From NCBI GenBank assembly GCA_024036415.1, contig JAMWET010000692.1:171001-235000 (forward strand): a stretch of DNA of 64,000 nt, in the 5' to 3' direction. The position numbers and the translations under genes are program-made. Source of the stretch: Prochilodus magdalenae (taxonomy: Eukaryota; Chordata; Actinopteri; Characiformes; Prochilodontidae). Below the pieces are notes generated by a model. It saw only the letters and a program-made list of their open reading frames with translations. It ran no database searches and was not told the origin of the DNA. Positions 60,786 through 64,000 of this stretch are shown here, piece after piece; the first letter of the stretch is position 1, and every line of letters starts with the position of its first letter.

Positions 60786-61202
60786 ATCTACGGCCGCCTG
60801 AGGCAGCGGAAAAGCATGATGGAGAGAATGAGAGAGAACAAGTATCGCAACAACGAGACCAAGCGCATCAATGCCATGCTCTTCTCCATCGTGGTGGCCT
60901 TCGCCGTCTGCTGGCTGCCCCTCAACGTCTTCAATGCCATCATCGACTGGAACCACGAGGTGGCCATGAACTGTACGCACAATCCCCTCTTCTCGCTCTG
61001 CCACCTCACAGCCATGTGCTCCGTGTGCGTCAACCCCGTTTTCTACGGCTTCCTGAACCGCAACTTCCAGCGGGACTTGCGCGCCTTCCGCCTCTGCAAG
61101 AGCCTGTCGGTCAGGGAGGACGAGTACGACACCATCGCCATGTCAACCGTCCACACCGACCTCTCCAAAACCTCGCTGAAGCTCGGCAGTCCAGAAATGT
61201 AG
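60786..61202 (+). CDS. npy8r-like: Neuropeptide Y receptor, Y1 subfamily (probably Y8-type), coding exon 2
   Basis: The exon encodes residues 242-379 and the stop (TAG at 61200-61202). It starts in phase 0 after the acceptor CAG at 60785. The third intracellular loop is basic (IYGRLRQRKSMMERMRENKY, 242-261). TM6 is about 269-291 with FAVCWLPL. D295 in IIDWNH matches the acidic residue at the top of TM6 that binds the peptide's C-terminal arginine in NPY receptors. N303 (NCT) is a sequon in the third extracellular loop. TM7 is about 307-329 with NPVFY (324-328). C345 in the short helix-8 region is a likely palmitoylation site. The tail TIAMSTVHTDLSKTSLKLGS is the hallmark of the Y1 subfamily. 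Without splicing, exon 1 would read only ten codons into the intron (stop by 38381). Confidence 0.93.
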   Translation: MYGRLRQRKSMMERMRENKYRNNETKRINAMLFSIVVAFAVCWLPLNVFNAIIDWNHEVAMNCTHNPLFSLCHLTAMCSVCVNPVFYGFLNRNFQRDLRAFRLCKSLSVREDEYDTIAMSTVHTDLSKTSLKLGSPEM

Positions 61203-62186
61203 GAGAACAACCTGAGCCGTGTCCTAGATTTGGCCACAAGAGTGTACACTCAGATCATCCATCCGGATGAAGGTGTACCGCACACATCAAGCGGCACAGT
61301 TCATACTCAGCACTGGGGGCAAGATGTAATGAGGCTTTCCGGACATGCTGATGTTATGCTGGAGCGAAATGAGCAAACGGGTCAGTGAGCCATTGGAAAT
61401 TGCGTCCTTCAGCCTTTATTGGTTCCCGGGAAAAGTGGAAAAACAAACTGTCGTAGATTCCATCTTCAGTTAAGCGTCTTAAACATTAGTTCTGCTACAC
61501 CGTAGCCTGGGTCCTATAGTGGAATTTAACACAAGGGGGCTGCCAGAGGACACACCATTACTCTTCTGAACTGCAATCTGGACTGTTGTGTAACTGGAAG
61601 GAGTTACACCAGTAAGGGAGATGCCACGAAGGTACCATGGAGCAGACTCGGGATTGGCTGGGAGAACTGTAGGCCCGTAAGGAAGAGGTTTGGATAGCCA
61701 GTTTCGGAGGCGAGGGACTTCAACAAGGTGCTCTAGATTGTTGGACTTCTTTGAGATATCCTAAAACAGCACGCCGACCTGAATGTCAGTCATGTAAAGA
61801 TGCCGCCGTTACAAGCGTGGACTTTCGATATTACTGTACTGCAGAGTTAATAGTGTGCATTAATCATTAGCGTTACTAGCGAACAAAATTACTGACAAAT
61901 CTGGCCACTTCCTTATTTAGGGTTTGGATGTTGTGTGGTTTCCTGAACACAGCATCCAAACACTAAATACGAAAGTTGCCAGATTTGCCAGAAGCTAGTC
62001 TTGAGTGGTCTAGTTTAGAGGGGTAGGACATTGTGAAGAATATTGCTTTTCAAACTGAATGACCAATTTTATCTTAGTTTATTATAGAAATGTTGCTGAA
62101 GCATACTTATCGGAGCAGTTTTCCATGTGCCATAAGCTTATGAATACGTTACTGTTGCAAATTTCTGTACGTGTGTCTATAAAGTA
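61203..62186 (+). other. Presumed 3' UTR / flank of the receptor; no AATAAA seen
   Basis: No gene follows the stop codon here. A canonical AATAAA is not visible until 63276-63281, at the edge of a Tc1 remnant. A strong hairpin lies at 61897-61985. Confidence 0.4.
61897..61985. repeat. Near-perfect hairpin, 39-bp arms, short loop
   Basis: The left arm 61897-61935 begins AAATCTGGCC and the right arm 61947-61985 ends CCAGATTT. By eye 34 of 39 positions pair, with an 11-nt loop. It could be a tiny MITE or a microRNA-like hairpin. Confidence 0.7.
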
Positions 62187-63276
62187 CACTATATGGCCAA
62201 AAGTATTCACTCACCCATCCAAGTCATTGGATACAGGTGTTCCAATCACTTCCATAACCACAGGTATATACAACCAAGTACCTAGTCATGCGGAATGCTT
62301 GTACCATGATAGGATGCCATCTGTGCAAAAAGGCCAGTCGTGAAATGTCCTTACTACTAAATTCCTACTACTAAATATTCCACAGTCCACCGTCAGTGGA
62401 TTTATAACACAGTGGGAGTGATTGGGAATGACAGCAACTCTATCAAGAAGTGATAGTGTAAAAATGACAGAGCAGAGTTAGCAGATGCTAAGGAGCATAG
62501 TGCACAGAGGTCACCAACTTTCTGCAGAGTCAAACATTGGAGACCTCCAAACTTCAGATTAACTTAGAACAGTGTGTAGAGCTTCATGGAATGGGTTTCC
62601 ATGGCCGAGCAGCTGCATCCAAGCCTCACAATTCCAAGCACACTGCAGAGCGTCGAATGCAGTGGTGTAAAGCGCCGCCACTGGACTCTAGAGCAGTGGA
62701 GACGAGTTCTCTGGAGTGACTAATCACCCTTCTCCACCTGGCAATCTGATAGGGAGTCTAGGTTTGGCGGTTGCCAGGAGAATGGGACTTGTCTGACTGC
62801 ATTGTGCCGAGTGTAATGTTTGGTGGAGGGGTGATTATGGTGTGGGGGTGCTGTTCAGGAGGTGGTCTCGGCCCCTTAGTTCCAGTGGAAGGAACTCTTA
62901 ATGCTTCAGCAGACCAAGAGACTGGACCATTTCACTCGCCCAACTTTGTGGGAACAGTTTGGCGATGCCTCCTTCCTGTTCCAACATGACTGCGCACCAG
63001 TGCACAAAGCAAGCTCTATAAACACATGGATGAGGAAGTTTGGTGTGGAAGAGCTTGACTGGCCTGCACAGAGTCCTGACCTCAACCTGATAGATCACCT
63101 TTGGGTGAATTAGAGTGGAGACTGCGAGCCAGGCCTTCTCGTCCAACATCGTTGTCTGACCACACCAATGCACTTCTAGAAGAATGGTCAGGAATTCCCA
63201 TTAACACATTCCTAAACCTTGTGGAAAGCCTTAATGTGAAGGCAAATGAGCAAATACTTTTGGCGATATGGTGCAA
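62187..63276 (+). mobile_element. Tc1-like family B, longer copy with broken transposase
   Basis: Ends are inverted: ACACTATATGGCCAAAAGTA then TTCACTCA at the left and CAAATACTTTTGGCGATATG then GTGC at the right. Transposase pieces on the plus strand are [12 protein letters not shown] (about 62818), [20 protein letters not shown] (about 62978, second Asp region) and LDWPAQSPDLNLIDHLW (about 63055). The final acidic position lies in DHLW, where Tc1 enzymes normally have EHLW. Frames are broken several times. The last bases help form AATAAA at 63276. Confidence 0.88.
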
Positions 63277-63611
63277 ATAAAAAAAATGAGATTAGATTTG
63301 GAGAGACACTGAAGAATGTGCAGAATACTGTTTTAATAGTTGTTCGTCTGTCGTGAATAACCATGAATGTAAATGAACTGCGTGTTGTGGTATAAAAACT
63401 GGTATCTTAGATACAGATTATGTATGATTACTTGAATAATTATGTTATTTAGAGACATGCGTTATTTCATATACTGGTGACAGTGACTTGGTGATGATTT
63501 ATATACTCAGTTGTAAGTACCGGTTTAGAAATGACACACTTATGTCGGTGTATTGATTAACTTAACTTCAATATTCGCTTCAGACATATGACCTTGTGTA
63601 ATGTTTAATAT

Positions 63612-63800
63612 ACAGGGGCAGTCAAAAGTTTGGACACACCTGCTGATAAAAGGGCTTCACCTTATTTTTGCAGTTTTTGAAGGACTCTATCAAAGTTATG
63701 AAACCTCTTCTTCTTCTGTCTTACAGATCTTCTCTCATAGATACACACCATTCCTCAAAGTAGTCCTCATTTGCTCGATGCTTTGAATATCTTGTGTTCT
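63612..63800 (+). mobile_element. Tc1-like end fragment
   Basis: TATACAGGGGCAGTCAAAAG then TTTGGACACACC is a typical fish Tc1 end. The sequence continues with the usual non-coding zone and no transposase is visible. Confidence 0.6.
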
Positions 63801-63859
63801 CTCCGGAAGTTTCATGATGAGCCACTGAGGTTGCCTTATAGGACTTTCCAAGATCTATA

Positions 63860-64000
63860 TACAGTGCTGTTTCAAAGTTTGTGAAGGCTTTAGCATTATG
63901 TCAGTTGATCGGAAATTTGATTCGATCTTCAGTTAGGCTGCAACAGAAAAAGAGAACCCCACTTGTACCTCTTTTCCACCAAGAGAGTGCCCATGCCCGT
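63860..64000 (+). mobile_element. Possible start of another Tc1-like element at the window edge
   Basis: TATATACAGTGCTGTTTCAA then AGTTTGTGAAGGC resembles a Tc1 terminus (TACAGTG...CAAAGTTTG). The element runs off the right edge. Confidence 0.4.

Overview
The window is nuclear DNA from a bony fish. The evidence is one receptor gene split by a GT-AG intron, one first exon of a Mediator subunit, a very heavy load of Tc1/mariner-type DNA transposon remnants, a tRNA-derived SINE carrying the tail motif common in teleosts, long (CA)n tracts, and several large minisatellites. The repeat families suggest an otophysan (tetra, catfish or carp-like) fish, but this is only an impression. Nothing prokaryotic is present.

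Two genes can be supported. (1) MED28: only the first coding exon is inside the window (minus strand, start codon at 742, splice donor at 587/586). The rest lies off the left edge. (2) A neuropeptide Y receptor of the Y1 subfamily (Y1/Y8-type) on the plus strand. Coding exon 1 is 37626-38348 (TM1-TM5) and coding exon 2 is 60786-61202 (third intracellular loop, TM6, TM7, C-tail), giving 379 residues. A 22.4-kb phase-0 intron separates them. A splice acceptor at 37499 opens a leader with two short uORFs. A CpG-rich block at about 13.05-13.7 kb ends in a GTGAGT donor and is a plausible non-coding first exon and promoter, which would make the first intron about 24 kb. MED28 maps to human 4p, and I recall 4p as part of the NPY-receptor paralogon, so the neighbour favours a Y8 identity, but a tree is needed.

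Layout: 1-1 kb MED28 promoter and exon 1; 1.1-6.95 kb three unrelated minisatellites in a row (27-bp, 40-bp, 11-bp units) with a Tc1 remnant between the first two; 7-11.6 kb degraded transposons; 11.7-15.7 kb two arrays of one 43-bp satellite on either side of the CpG block; 16-37 kb the presumed first intron, with many transposon remnants, a purine-only kilobase, a nearly complete Tc1 element inside a CA microsatellite, a SINE and a solo LTR; 37.5-61.2 kb the receptor; 61.2-64 kb its presumed 3' UTR, a hairpin, and Tc1 remnants.

The most distinctive content is repeat biology. Twelve copies of one internally deleted Tc1-like family share a deletion that removed the second half of the catalytic core. 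The second 43-bp array is bracketed by a 23-bp direct repeat. A 40-bp minisatellite is open in all three minus frames for arithmetic reasons. A diverged pair of non-repetitive, enhancer-like segments lies at 19.2 and 21.9 kb. I did not find a convincing new biological system. The strongest leads are the bracketed satellite, the shared-deletion transposon family, and the duplicated enhancer-like segment.
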